From positions 1 to 64,000 of the forward strand of contig NZ_UFQQ01000024.1 in the NCBI RefSeq assembly GCF_900218015.1: a DNA stretch of 64,000 bases, given 5' to 3'. Numbering within the stretch: the stretch's first letter is position 1; each line of letters opens with the position of its first letter. Source of the stretch: Rhodopseudomonas pentothenatexigens. GTDB taxonomy: Bacteria; Pseudomonadota; Alphaproteobacteria; Rhizobiales; Xanthobacteraceae. Under the pieces are notes generated by a model. The model was not told where the DNA came from, did no database searches, and saw only the letters and a program-made list of their open reading frames with translations. Shown in pieces: positions 25,232 to 33,262 of this stretch. A program made the position numbers and the translations under genes.

Positions 25232-25717
25232 TCAGACCGCCGGCAGCGGCAGCGGGCCGCTGAGCTTGTAGCTGCGCATCGCGAACGAGGTGCGGATGTC
25301 GCGCACCGTCGGCAGCGCCAACAGGCCGCGCAGCACGGTCGCCTCGTAGCTGGCGATGTCCGGCACCACCACTTCGAGCAGGAAATCGCTGTCGCCCGAC
25401 ACCAGATGGCAGGCGATCACCTCCGGCATGGTCTGCACCGCGGCGATGAAGCTTTCGGCATTGTCGCGGGAATGCCGCTCGACCCGGATGAACGCGAACG
25501 CCGTCACCGCCAGCCCGACCGCGGCACGGTCGACCAGCGCGCGGTAGCTCGCCAGCACGCCCGCCTGCTCCAAGAGCTTGACCCGCCGCGAGCACGGCGA
25601 TGGCGACAGCCCGACCTTCTCGGCCAGCACGATGTTGGGAATCCGGGCGTCCGCCTGCAGCTCGGCGAGGATCTTGAGGTCGATCGCGTCCAAAGCAATC
25701 TTGGCAGGATTGGTCAT
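25232..25717 (-). CDS. Lrp/AsnC-family regulator, probable MdeR-like
   Basis: A 161-residue transcription factor from ATG 25717 (MTNPAKIALDAIDLKILAEL). The N-terminal winged helix contains LAEKVGLSPSPCSRRVKLLE (residues ~31-50), typical of Lrp/AsnC. The C-terminal RAM/ligand domain (~70-155) holds VSGDSDFLLEVVVPDIASYE. It is divergently transcribed from a methionine gamma-lyase gene, with 109 bases between starts. In Pseudomonas putida the Lrp-type MdeR sits divergent to mdeA and activates it, so the same pairing is inferred here, with methionine or a related amino acid as likely effector. Alternatively it may act as a global leucine-type sensor, but the neighbourhood argues for a local role. 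Confidence 0.88.
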   Translation of the reverse strand: MTNPAKIALDAIDLKILAELQADARIPNIVLAEKVGLSPSPCSRRVKLLEQAGVLASYRALVDRAAVGLAVTAFAFIRVERHSRDNAESFIAAVQTMPEVIACHLVSGDSDFLLEVVVPDIASYEATVLRGLLALPTVRDIRTSFAMRSYKLSGPLPLPAV

Positions 25718-25826
25718 ATGCTGCGCAGCAATGTAGCGAAGATTGCCAAATCGTAGCTTCAACATAGCATGATTGGCAAGTTCGGCATCGCGATTCGAGC
25801 CATACTGGCCACGAAGGAGCCCCGCC

Positions 25827-27011
25827 ATGACCGAATCTGCCCGCTTGCCCGGCTTTGCCACCACCGCGATCCACCACGGCTACGACCCGCTGGCGCATCA
25901 CGGCGCGCTGAACCCGCCGCTGTTCCTGACCTCGACTTACGCGTTCGCCAGCGCCGCCGAAGGCGCGGCGCGGTTTGCCGGCGAGGCCGAGGGCTTCATC
26001 TACAGCCGGGTCGGCAACCCGACCGTGGCGGTGCTGGAAAGCCGGCTCGCGGCGCTGGAGGGCGGCGAGGCCGCGCTCGCCACGTCGTCTGGCGTCGGCG
26101 CCCTGACGGCGCTGATCTGGACGCTGCTGCAGGCCGGCGACCATATCGTCGCCGACCAGATGCTGTATGGCTGCACCTTCGGGCTGTTCGAGCATCACCT
26201 GCCGCGGTTCGGCATCCAGGTCACGTTCGCGGACCTGACCGAGCCCGCCAACCTGCAGGCCGCGCTCGCGCCCAACACCAGGCTGGTGTTCACCGAGACC
26301 CCGACCAATCCGAACATGCGGCTGGTCGATATCGCGGCCTGCGCGGAGATCTGCCGGCGCGCCGGCATCCGCCTGGTCGTCGACAACACCTATTGCACGC
26401 CGTATCTGCAACGCCCGCTCGATCTCGGCGCCGATCTGGTCACCCATTCGGCGACCAAATATCTCGGCGGCCACGGCGATCTGCTGGCCGGCGCGGTGGT
26501 GGGGCCAAAGGAGATCATCGATCAGCTCCGCTTTGTCGGCGTCAAGGAGCTGAACGGCGCCTGCATCTCGGCGTTCGACGCCTTCCTGATCCTGCGCGGC
26601 CTGAAGACGCTGAACCTGCGGATGGACCGCCACAGCGTCACCGCCGCAAAGCTCGCGCACGACCTGGAAGCGCATCCCGCCGTCGCCGCGGTGTACTACC
26701 CCGGCCTCGACAGCCATCCGCAGCGCAAGCTGGCACAGCAGCAGATGCGCGCCATGGGCGGCATGATCGCGCTGGAACTCAAAGGCGGCTTAGCAGCAGG
26801 GCGCGGCTTCATGGATCGGGTGAAGCTGGCGACCCGCGCGGTCAGTCTCGGCGACGCCGAGACACTGATCCAGCACCCCGCCAGCATGACGCATGCGACC
26901 TACGATCCGGCCGAACGCGCCCGGCATGGATTTACCGATGGACTGATCCGGATCTCGGTGGGGCTGGAGGACTACGAGGATCTGAAGGAGGATTTGTTAG
27001 GGGCGTTGTGA
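25827..27011 (+). CDS. megL: methionine gamma-lyase
   Basis: A 394-residue PLP enzyme of the Cys/Met metabolism family that splits L-methionine into methanethiol, 2-oxobutyrate and ammonia. The PLP lysine lies in [11 protein letters not shown] (residue ~207). The tyrosine/cysteine pair in [15 protein letters not shown] near residue 112-126 is the feature that marks methionine gamma-lyase against cystathionine gamma-synthase or beta-lyase. Other family motifs: [26 protein letters not shown], and the C-terminal [15 protein letters not shown]. Start ATG 25827 follows GAAGGAGCCCCGCC. The divergent Lrp regulator supports amino-acid-induced control. A decayed copy of this C-terminus lies at 29836-29925. 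Confidence 0.9.
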   Translation: MTESARLPGFATTAIHHGYDPLAHHGALNPPLFLTSTYAFASAAEGAARFAGEAEGFIYSRVGNPTVAVLESRLAALEGGEAALATSSGVGALTALIWTLLQAGDHIVADQMLYGCTFGLFEHHLPRFGIQVTFADLTEPANLQAALAPNTRLVFTETPTNPNMRLVDIAACAEICRRAGIRLVVDNTYCTPYLQRPLDLGADLVTHSATKYLGGHGDLLAGAVVGPKEIIDQLRFVGVKELNGACISAFDAFLILRGLKTLNLRMDRHSVTAAKLAHDLEAHPAVAAVYYPGLDSHPQRKLAQQQMRAMGGMIALELKGGLAAGRGFMDRVKLATRAVSLGDAETLIQHPASMTHATYDPAERARHGFTDGLIRISVGLEDYEDLKEDLLGAL

Positions 27012-27228
27012 ACGACGCGCCCCCGGGTTCACTGACCTCCGCGCTTCTCGGGACGAGCCGAAACGCCGAAGATGCGCCTCCGCGATGACCATGGCGGCGC
27101 CTCACCAGGTCGCGGGAGGCTTCACGCAAATTATACCACGATAGCGAACACTCTGATCTCGTTGAAACTTCCGCTCTGACGGCGCGCCGCCTCATGCTAC
27201 GACCGTATCATGGTGAGGTTCGCCTTGG

Positions 27229-29775
27229 GTGGGAAAAATGGCCGTTCGGGGAGTGTCACTACGGCGGTCATACCCACGAGAACCGCGGGGATGGCATCAG
27301 GAGTGGTCGCTGCGTCGCGCGCTGCGGATGGCACGCATCGCCTACTGGGAATCGTACAGCGTCGCCGCGACCGACTTCTGGATGTCGCCCGAATTCGCCT
27401 CCCTTTACGACTCTCAAACTTCGGAAGAGTCCGCTCCGATCACTACGACGCGTGAACGCGACCCCGCCGAACGCCGCGATGTTTTGCAGGCGCATTACGC
27501 TGCGTGCTGGAGCGAAGGCCGCCCGTTTGCGGTGGAAACGAAGCTCCTCAAGCCTGACGGCACTCTGCTCGATTGCGTCGTGCACGGCGAACCGGAGTTC
27601 GATGCGAACGGGCAAGTGCAACGGGTGTTCGGCATCGTCCGCGACGCAACCCCGGAGACGTCTGCGCTCCGGCAGTTAGCCGAGAGCGAACAGCGTTTGG
27701 CGGATTTCGTCAGCACCGCCTCGGACTGGTGCTGGGAATCCGGCCCCGACCACCGGCTGCTTCCTTATCCGAAATCACTCGATGGCAACGCCGCGCTGCA
27801 AACCGTCGCGTCCGGCCGGAGGGCGCGATGGGAGCTGTCTTACGCGCCCGAAGAAGAAGCCGCCATGGCCCTGCACCGGGCCGACATGGAAGCCCATCGC
27901 CCGTTCCGCGACTTCGTCTACACCTCGATCGGGGATGACGGCTCGCGGATCAGTATCAGCACCAGCGGCAAGCCGATCTTTGCCGACGACGGGACATTCC
28001 TCGGCTATCGCGGCACGGCGAGCGACATCACCCAGCTCGAAGTCGCGCGCAGCCTGCTCGATCAGCGCACGCGCGCTCTGGAACAGGCTCACCGGCTCGG
28101 CAGGATCGGGACCTGGCACTACCGACTGGACACCGGCCGAACCGTCTGGTCGCCCGAACTCTATCAGCTTCTCGGCTTGGAGCCTGGCGCGTTCGAGCCG
28201 ACCTATGAAGGCACGACGGCTTACTTTCTCGACGACGATGCCGCCCGTCTTCTGAAGCTGCAGGCGCGCGTCCTGCGCACCAGCGAGACCGAGGCCACCG
28301 ACATCCGGATTCGGCACCGCGATGGCGCGCCGCGCGATCTGGCGATCATCTGCAAGGCCGAGATCGCGAACGGAAAGATCATCGGCCTGATCGGCACCGC
28401 GCAGGACGTCACCGATCGCAAAGAGGCCGAGCGCCGGCTCGAGCAGCTCGCCTATACCGATCCTCTGACCGGACTTGCCAATCGCGCGCTGTTCAAGCGC
28501 AGGCTCGCCGATCTGTTCGACGAGGCGGCTTCCGAAGGCGGCTTCAACACGCTGTATCTGATCGACCTCGACCGCTTCAAGGAGGTCAATGATTCGCTCG
28601 GCCACTCCACCGGCGACGCCTTGCTGATTCACGTCGCGGGCGTGTTGCGCCGGGAGCTGGATCCGCGCGCCTTCATCGCCCGGATCGGTGGCGACGAATT
28701 TGCGGTGCTGACCAACACTCCGTCTCACTCGGCCGAAGCGCCGACCGCTCTGGCGGATCGGTTGATCGCGAAACTGTCGGTGCCGGTCGAGCTCGCCGAA
28801 GGCGAGGCCTGCATCGGCGCCACGATCGGCATCGCCCTCTTGCCGGAGCATGGCGCAACCGCCGAGAAGGCCTCGCGCAACGCCGACCTTGCGCTCTACA
28901 TGGCCAAAGAAGCCGGACGCGGCCGGGCGCAATTGTTCGAGCCGATCTATGCCGAGGCGGTCGATCAGCGGCTCGACCTCGGCCGGCGTCTGCGCCACGC
29001 CGTCGAGAGCGGCGGCCTCGAGACGCACTACCAGCCGCAGATCGATCTGAAGACCGGCCGGGTCATCGGTTTCGAAGCGCTGCTGCGGTGGAGCCACCCC
29101 GAACGCGGACCGATTTCGCCGGCGGAGTTCATTCCGATCGCGGAAACCACCGGCCTGATCGTCGAGCTCGGCCATTGGGTGCTGCGCGATGCCTGCAAGC
29201 AGATGCGGAGCTGGCTCGACGCCGGATTGCCGGCCAGGACCATTTCGGTGAACGTGTCGCCGGCGCAGATCTGGAACGGCGATTTCGAAAGCGTCGTGGC
29301 CGCGGTGCTGGCCGAAACCGGCCTGCCGCCGGAGCTGCTCTGCCTGGAGCTGACCGAGAACCTGTTCGTCGATCATACCAAGCAGAAGGTCAGCACGACG
29401 CTGACGGCGCTGTCGAAGCTGGGCATCGGGCTCGCGCTCGACGATTTCGGCTCCGGCTATTCGTCGCTCGGCTATCTGACGCGTCTCCCGTTCAACTGCC
29501 TGAAGATCGACCGCAGCTTCGTCGACGGCATCGCCACCGTGCCCGAAAAGCGCAAACTGCTCGGCGGCATCATCGCGCTGTCGCACGGCCTCGGCATGAG
29601 CGTCGTCGCCGAAGGCGCCGAACTGACCGCCGAGGTCGACCTGCTCACCGCCTTCGACTGCGATTTCGTTCAGGGCTACGTGTTTTCACGGCCGGTCGGG
29701 GCGGATCAGGCAGTGGTGGTGGCGGCGGAGATCGAACGGGGGCGGGGGACGGGTGAAGGCGAAGAGCCGCGCTGA
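27229..29775 (+). CDS. PAS-GGDEF-EAL dual cyclic-di-GMP enzyme
   Basis: An 848-residue cytoplasmic signalling protein with no membrane segment. At least three PAS-like sensory modules fill residues ~30-430, each ending near a typical PAC strand (VFGIVRDATPE; YRGTASDITQLE; IGTAQDVTDRKEAERR). A GGDEF domain (~440-600) has an intact site ARIGGDEFAVL near 482. An EAL domain (~605-840) has FEALLRWSHPERG near 614, NVSPAQIW and DDFGSGYSSLGYL near 737. Both catalytic sites look complete, so it could make and degrade c-di-GMP, with PAS input choosing direction. GTG 27229 is the start used; the first ~30 residues are uncertain. It contrasts with the degenerate-GGDEF protein at 2058-4292. Confidence 0.9.
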   Translation: MGKMAVRGVSLRRSYPREPRGWHQEWSLRRALRMARIAYWESYSVAATDFWMSPEFASLYDSQTSEESAPITTTRERDPAERRDVLQAHYAACWSEGRPFAVETKLLKPDGTLLDCVVHGEPEFDANGQVQRVFGIVRDATPETSALRQLAESEQRLADFVSTASDWCWESGPDHRLLPYPKSLDGNAALQTVASGRRARWELSYAPEEEAAMALHRADMEAHRPFRDFVYTSIGDDGSRISISTSGKPIFADDGTFLGYRGTASDITQLEVARSLLDQRTRALEQAHRLGRIGTWHYRLDTGRTVWSPELYQLLGLEPGAFEPTYEGTTAYFLDDDAARLLKLQARVLRTSETEATDIRIRHRDGAPRDLAIICKAEIANGKIIGLIGTAQDVTDRKEAERRLEQLAYTDPLTGLANRALFKRRLADLFDEAASEGGFNTLYLIDLDRFKEVNDSLGHSTGDALLIHVAGVLRRELDPRAFIARIGGDEFAVLTNTPSHSAEAPTALADRLIAKLSVPVELAEGEACIGATIGIALLPEHGATAEKASRNADLALYMAKEAGRGRAQLFEPIYAEAVDQRLDLGRRLRHAVESGGLETHYQPQIDLKTGRVIGFEALLRWSHPERGPISPAEFIPIAETTGLIVELGHWVLRDACKQMRSWLDAGLPARTISVNVSPAQIWNGDFESVVAAVLAETGLPPELLCLELTENLFVDHTKQKVSTTLTALSKLGIGLALDDFGSGYSSLGYLTRLPFNCLKIDRSFVDGIATVPEKRKLLGGIIALSHGLGMSVVAEGAELTAEVDLLTAFDCDFVQGYVFSRPVGADQAVVVAAEIERGRGTGEGEEPR

Positions 29776-29835
29776 ATCACGGCTTGTTCGTCGGATGAAT
29801 AGGATGAGCTGCCATCGTTTGGTCCGCGGCTTCGC

Positions 29836-29925
29836 AGGGCACGGATTTTCCCGACGGTCTGATCCGGCTCTCGGTAGTCCGGAGGACCATGATGATCTGA
29901 AAGGGGATTTGCTCGGGCCTGTGAA
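29836..29925 (+). pseudogene. decayed C-terminal fragment of a Cys/Met PLP enzyme
   Basis: With two single-base frame corrections the strand reads HGFSDGLIRLSV then GPEDHDDLKGDLLGP. This lines up with the end of the methionine gamma-lyase encoded at 25827-27011 ([28 protein letters not shown]). No upstream part of such a gene is present, so this is a remnant of a second trans-sulfuration-type gene or a broken duplication. It lies between the GGDEF-EAL gene and the toxin gene. Confidence 0.7.
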
Positions 29926-29942
29926 TGACCTCAAGGGCCAAG

Positions 29943-30533
29943 CTAGAGTGATTGCACGTGAGCCCTCAGGACGTCGACGGTTTCCGTTAGTCCCTCCGCC
30001 TCCATGTCGAGCAGAAGAATTTGCGGTGTCTTTTCAGGCCTTTTCAACCTGAGGCGCATGTTACGAATGACGGCGACTGCCCTCCCTAGATCGAGGGAGA
30101 TGGTATCTGCGATGAATGCGTCAGTTGATCGAGCTTCGATATTGAGCGGAGTGAGAATTGTCTCGGGGAAATCCTTGAGATTGTCAGTAACGATCGTTGC
30201 GGCTTGTGTCTTGAGAGCTGCTGCCAACACATGGGCATCATTTGCATCGGGCAAACTTATGCACGCGGAAAGGAAGTCGTCGTAGTCATCGACGGAGGCG
30301 TCTTCGAACGCCTCCTCCATAAATCCTCGAGCCCGTGCAGCGCGGTCCACAGCATCAGTTACGCCCTTGTTTAGGAGGATTTTCTGAATCGCCTGTTCTG
30401 TCTCGGTGAGAACCCGAGACGACCAGCGGAGGCGGAAGAATTCGCCCTCCGCCAATGTCAGTAAGAGATTGCGCTTAAGCGCTCCAGCGAGCGAGCATGC
30501 GTCGATAAATGCGGTGTAGCGGTTGGCAAACAA
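29943..30533 (-). CDS. PIN-domain toxin (VapC-like ribonuclease)
   Basis: A 196-residue PIN protein, longer than classical VapC (~130) but with the same site. D11 lies in TAFIDACSLAG, acidic residues in LPDANDAHVLAAAL (about 95-107) and D117 in IVTDNLKDFP. PIN toxins cleave tRNA or rRNA and are neutralised by a partner encoded just upstream. That partner is here: its stop ends two bases before the TTG start of this frame, a classic toxin-antitoxin arrangement. I see no ATG that would be better placed. The C-terminal ~60 residues beyond the PIN core are of unknown purpose. The segment is less GC-rich than the surrounding core genes. Confidence 0.85.
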   Translation of the reverse strand: MFANRYTAFIDACSLAGALKRNLLLTLAEGEFFRLRWSSRVLTETEQAIQKILLNKGVTDAVDRAARARGFMEEAFEDASVDDYDDFLSACISLPDANDAHVLAAALKTQAATIVTDNLKDFPETILTPLNIEARSTDAFIADTISLDLGRAVAVIRNMRLRLKRPEKTPQILLLDMEAEGLTETVDVLRAHVQSL

Positions 30534-30535
30534 AG

Positions 30536-30994
30536 CTACAGGTTCTCGCCGTCGAGCTCGGCTAGACCGCTGAGGGCATTCCCTCGCTTTTTATCGCGCT
30601 GTTCTTTGTACGCAAAAAGGCGGTCGGCCTTAATGCGTCGGTGCCGTCCAACCAGCGAATGCTCGATCTCTCCCTTTTCGAGAAGTGAAATGAGGAAAGG
30701 ACGGGAGACATTTAGGATGTCGGCGGCCTGTTGTGTCGTCAGCATCTGACTTACGGGGACGAGCGTCACTGCATCGCCACGCCCGACATGGCGCAGCAGC
30801 TCCATCAGCAGGCTCGATAGCGCCGGGCTAAGTGTGATCTCCGTCGGTAGTTTTGTCTCTTCGTCCAGCACTCTTAGCTTCGTGTCCTCGGCCGCATGCG
30901 TCGCCAAGATTCTGCGCAAGTGGTTCGCGGCCGCCTTTTCGCTAGCGGATGGCAAACGCCCGCCAAGCCCCTCCGAAAATGCCGGTAATGTCAT
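30536..30994 (-). CDS. antitoxin with excisionase-type helix-turn-helix
   Basis: A 152-residue protein from ATG 30994, preceded by AGGGGAGAAG at good spacing; a GTG at 31015 would add seven residues. The C-terminal half carries a MerR/excisionase-like DNA-binding unit: MLTTQQAADILNVSRPFLIS then LLEKGEIEHSLVGRHRRIKA (about residues 82-122). The N-terminal half is a helical region without a family I recognise. It is immediately followed by the PIN toxin gene, and DNA-binding antitoxins usually repress their own operon. Tandem 9-bp repeats 35-70 bases upstream are a natural operator candidate. Similar HTH/PIN pairs are known as type II systems. Confidence 0.82.
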   Translation of the reverse strand: MTLPAFSEGLGGRLPSASEKAAANHLRRILATHAAEDTKLRVLDEETKLPTEITLSPALSSLLMELLRHVGRGDAVTLVPVSQMLTTQQAADILNVSRPFLISLLEKGEIEHSLVGRHRRIKADRLFAYKEQRDKKRGNALSGLAELDGENL

Positions 30995-31028
30995 CGTTGG
31001 CTTCTCCCCTTGCACAAGTTCATTCTAT

Positions 31029-31064
31029 GCAATAATCGCAATAATCGCAATAAACGAAACAACC
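31029..31064. repeat. four 9-bp iterated repeats upstream of the toxin-antitoxin operon
   Basis: GCAATAATC, GCAATAATC, GCAATAAAC, GAAACAACC follow each other without gaps. The first two are identical, the third differs by one base and the fourth is degenerate. They lie just upstream of the antitoxin start and are far more AT-rich than the flanks. Likely an operator or promoter element of the operon; a slipped-strand microsatellite is the alternative. Confidence 0.65.
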
Positions 31065-31354
31065 GAAAGAGCGCTCGGTTCCAGATGGAGCGGGTGGTCT
31101 AAAGCTTCCGCTCGAATGAGTTGAGGCGAGTAGTGCCGCGGCACCTGTCACCTACCGCGCGGGCAACCTTGGAGAGGGTCTATTCACGATTGCACCCGTC
31201 GACGTACACGCAGCGCTCCACGTCGCGCTGCTGCAAGTAAGCGTGTTGGCTCAGCTCGTTAACGCATCGGAGACGATCGACAAAGACGGCTGCAGCCACC
31301 GTGAAATCGGCCCCGCGCCCCAAAAAAACCTATACAAATCAAGGCCTTCGGAGA

Positions 31355-31429
31355 TGGCGCTCCCTAGGGGAATCGAACCCCTGTTTCAGCCTTGAGAGGG
31401 CCGCGTCCTAACCGCTAGACGAAGGGAGC
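31355..31429 (-). tRNA. tRNA-Glu (anticodon CTC)
   Basis: On the minus strand the 75-base sequence starts GCTCCCTTCGTCTAGCGG and ends with the matching acceptor AGGGAGC, discriminator G and an encoded CCA. The D-arm contains TAGCGGTTAGGAC, the anticodon arm GGCCCTCTCAAGGC with CTC, and the T-arm ACAGGGGTTCGATTCCCCT. All four stems pair. The 3' end faces the 31.0-31.3 kb gap and the toxin-antitoxin module, a usual side for integrase attachment, but no integrase gene is present. Confidence 0.95.
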
Positions 31430-31493
31430 GTGAGGGCCGAACCAATAGCCGCGAAACCGCGCCGCCGCAAGATCGGGGGCGGGCAATTTCTGG

Positions 31494-31578
31494 CGTCATG
31501 CCCGGCCTTGTGCCGGGCATCCACGTCTTTGGGCCGTGCGGGTGGGCGTGGATGGCCGGGTCAAGCCCGGCCATGACG
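31494..31578. repeat. family B palindromic repeat
   Basis: CGTCATGCCCGGCCTTGTGC at the left and GGGTCAAGCCCGGCCATGACG at the right are inverted copies, with ATCCACGTC and GGCGTGGAT as inner arms. A second copy is at 36765-36854. It separates the tRNA from the next gene. Confidence 0.85.
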
Positions 31579-31664
31579 ACGTTGGTGGGGCAGGACATCG
31601 ATCTAAAGGCAACGCGCTCGTCTTCAAGACGGCCGACGGGACCGAACGAACGACGCCCCGCCGC

Positions 31665-32000
31665 CTACGGCTCGCTGGCAAACGTCAGGCGGCCGGTCGG
31701 TTTCAGGGTCTTGGCGTCGAAGGTGCGCAGTTCGGTGGCGCCGCCGATGTCGAGGGTGACGACCACATAGTCGCCGGCCGAGGCGGTCGAGACCACGCGG
31801 GCGCCCTTCGGCAGCCGCAGGGTGTGCTCGGCGGCGGCCGGCGCGCTTCCCTCGGCGCGGAAAAGCTTATAGCCGATGGCGATCAACACCGCGGCCACCG
31901 CCAGCGTGGTGGTCAGGCCCGCGATCAGCATCATCCGCCGCACCCGCGCAAACAGCGCGGCCTGCTCGGGGGTGGGTTCGGGCGTGGCGGTGTCGGTCAT
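31665..32000 (-). CDS. small single-span membrane protein of unknown function
   Basis: A 111-residue protein with a charged N-terminus (MTDTATPEPTPEQAALFARV), one strong transmembrane helix (MLIAGLTTTLAVAAVLIAIG, residues ~24-43) and a ~65-residue domain that should lie in the periplasm. That domain reads as beta-strands (GARVVSTASAGDYVVVTLDI, TELRTFDAKTLKPTGRL). I recall similar short proteins upstream of rluD in Rhizobiales, annotated only as a DUF family; no function is known to me. It is divergent from the pseudouridine synthase gene, with 38 bases between the two starts, so their promoters must overlap. Confidence 0.7.
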   Translation of the reverse strand: MTDTATPEPTPEQAALFARVRRMMLIAGLTTTLAVAAVLIAIGYKLFRAEGSAPAAAEHTLRLPKGARVVSTASAGDYVVVTLDIGGATELRTFDAKTLKPTGRLTFASEP

Positions 32001-32038
32001 GCAGGGCTCTTGGCAAGGCGTTTTGGGAAGGCTCGAAA

Positions 32039-33043
32039 TTGAACGATTCGGCGCAGACTCTGGTGGAAGTGACGGTCGCCGGCGACGAGGGCTCGGCGCG
32101 GCTCGACCGCGTGCTGGCGGCGCGCTGCCCCGAGCTGTCGCGGTCGCGGCTGAAAGCGCTGATCCTCGACGGCCGGGTGGCGATCGCCGGCAACCCGGTC
32201 CGCGACCCCGCTTATCACGCCTCCCCGGGCGAGACGATCACAATCGACGTGCCGCCGCCGGCGCCGGCCGAGCCGGCCGGCGAGGCGATCGGGCTCGACA
32301 TCGCCCATGAGGACGCCGACATCATCGTGCTGAACAAGCCGCGCGGGCTGGTGGTGCACCCGGCCGCGGGGCACGAGACCGGCACGCTGGTCAACGCCCT
32401 GATCGCGCATTGCGGCGCGTCGCTGTCCGGGATCGGCGGGGTGCGGCGGCCGGGGATCGTGCACCGGCTCGACAAGGACACCACCGGGCTGATGGTGGTG
32501 GCAAAGAATGATCGGGCGCATCAATCCTTGAGCGCGCAATTCGCCGACCACGGCCGCACCGGGGAACTGCGCCGCGGCTATTTCGCCTTCGTCTGGGGGG
32601 TGCCGGGCCGCACCTACGGCACCATCGACGCGCCGATCGACCGCCATCCGCACGCCCGCGAGAAAATGGCGGTGCGTCAGGGCGGCCGCGAGGCGATCAC
32701 CCATTGGGAGGTGCTGGAAAGCTTCTCCGGCAAGGACGGCAAGCCGGTCGCGGCGCTGATCGCCTGCCAGCTCGAGACCGGGCGGACGCACCAGATCCGG
32801 GTCCACCTCGCCCATATCGGCCATCCGCTGCTCGGCGACGACGTCTATGGGCCGCACTTCAAGACCAAGGCGAATCAGCTCGCCCCGGCGGCGCGTGCCG
32901 CGCTGGCGGAGCTCGGGCGGCAGGCGCTGCACGCCTATCTGCTGACGCTGGAGCACCCGTCGAGCGGCGAAGTGATGAGCTGGGAATCACCGCTGCCGGC
33001 CGACCTGAGCCGGCTGAAGGCCGCTCTGGCGGCGGCGGAATGA
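32039..33043 (+). CDS. rluD: RluA-family 23S rRNA pseudouridine synthase (RluD-type)
   Basis: A 334-residue enzyme that converts specific uridines of 23S rRNA to pseudouridine; RluD modifies helix 69 and aids 50S maturation. An S4 RNA-binding domain (residues ~18-75: RLDRVLAARCPELSRSRLKA) precedes the catalytic domain. The active-site aspartate lies in IVHRLDKDTTGLMVVAKND near residue 141-159. Supporting motifs are LNKPRGLVVHP and ETGRTHQIRVHLAHIGHPLL. The start is TTG 32039, behind GGAAGG; no ATG in the first part fits. The next gene is rpoH, a common alphaproteobacterial order. Confidence 0.93.
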   Translation: MNDSAQTLVEVTVAGDEGSARLDRVLAARCPELSRSRLKALILDGRVAIAGNPVRDPAYHASPGETITIDVPPPAPAEPAGEAIGLDIAHEDADIIVLNKPRGLVVHPAAGHETGTLVNALIAHCGASLSGIGGVRRPGIVHRLDKDTTGLMVVAKNDRAHQSLSAQFADHGRTGELRRGYFAFVWGVPGRTYGTIDAPIDRHPHAREKMAVRQGGREAITHWEVLESFSGKDGKPVAALIACQLETGRTHQIRVHLAHIGHPLLGDDVYGPHFKTKANQLAPAARAALAELGRQALHAYLLTLEHPSSGEVMSWESPLPADLSRLKAALAAAE

Positions 33044-33262
33044 CGCAGTTTGGTCAGAAAACGTAAATCATTTCACCGGGTTGTTGCGGCGTAACAACGA
33101 CGTGACAAGACCGTAACTAAACTTGCGCGACCAACGTATTGTATATTGCGGATGCGTTGGATGAGCCAACGCGGAACATCGCAGGCCGGTCGGCTTTGAC
33201 ACAGCGGCCCGTCTGCCTGGCCGCCCGCTGTCGGGGGCCTGAAACCAATTGGAGGGCGCTGA

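Noticed and set aside
31029-31064. Short tandem repeats as a CRISPR array
   Set aside because: The 9-bp units have no spacers, and no cas gene is present. No CRISPR array was seen anywhere in the window.
33113-33138. EcfG-type general stress promoter upstream of rpoH (GTAAC-N17-CGTA)
   Set aside because: Both halves deviate from the usual GGAAC...CGTT by one base, and the search space is large. Without transcript start data it is too weak to list.
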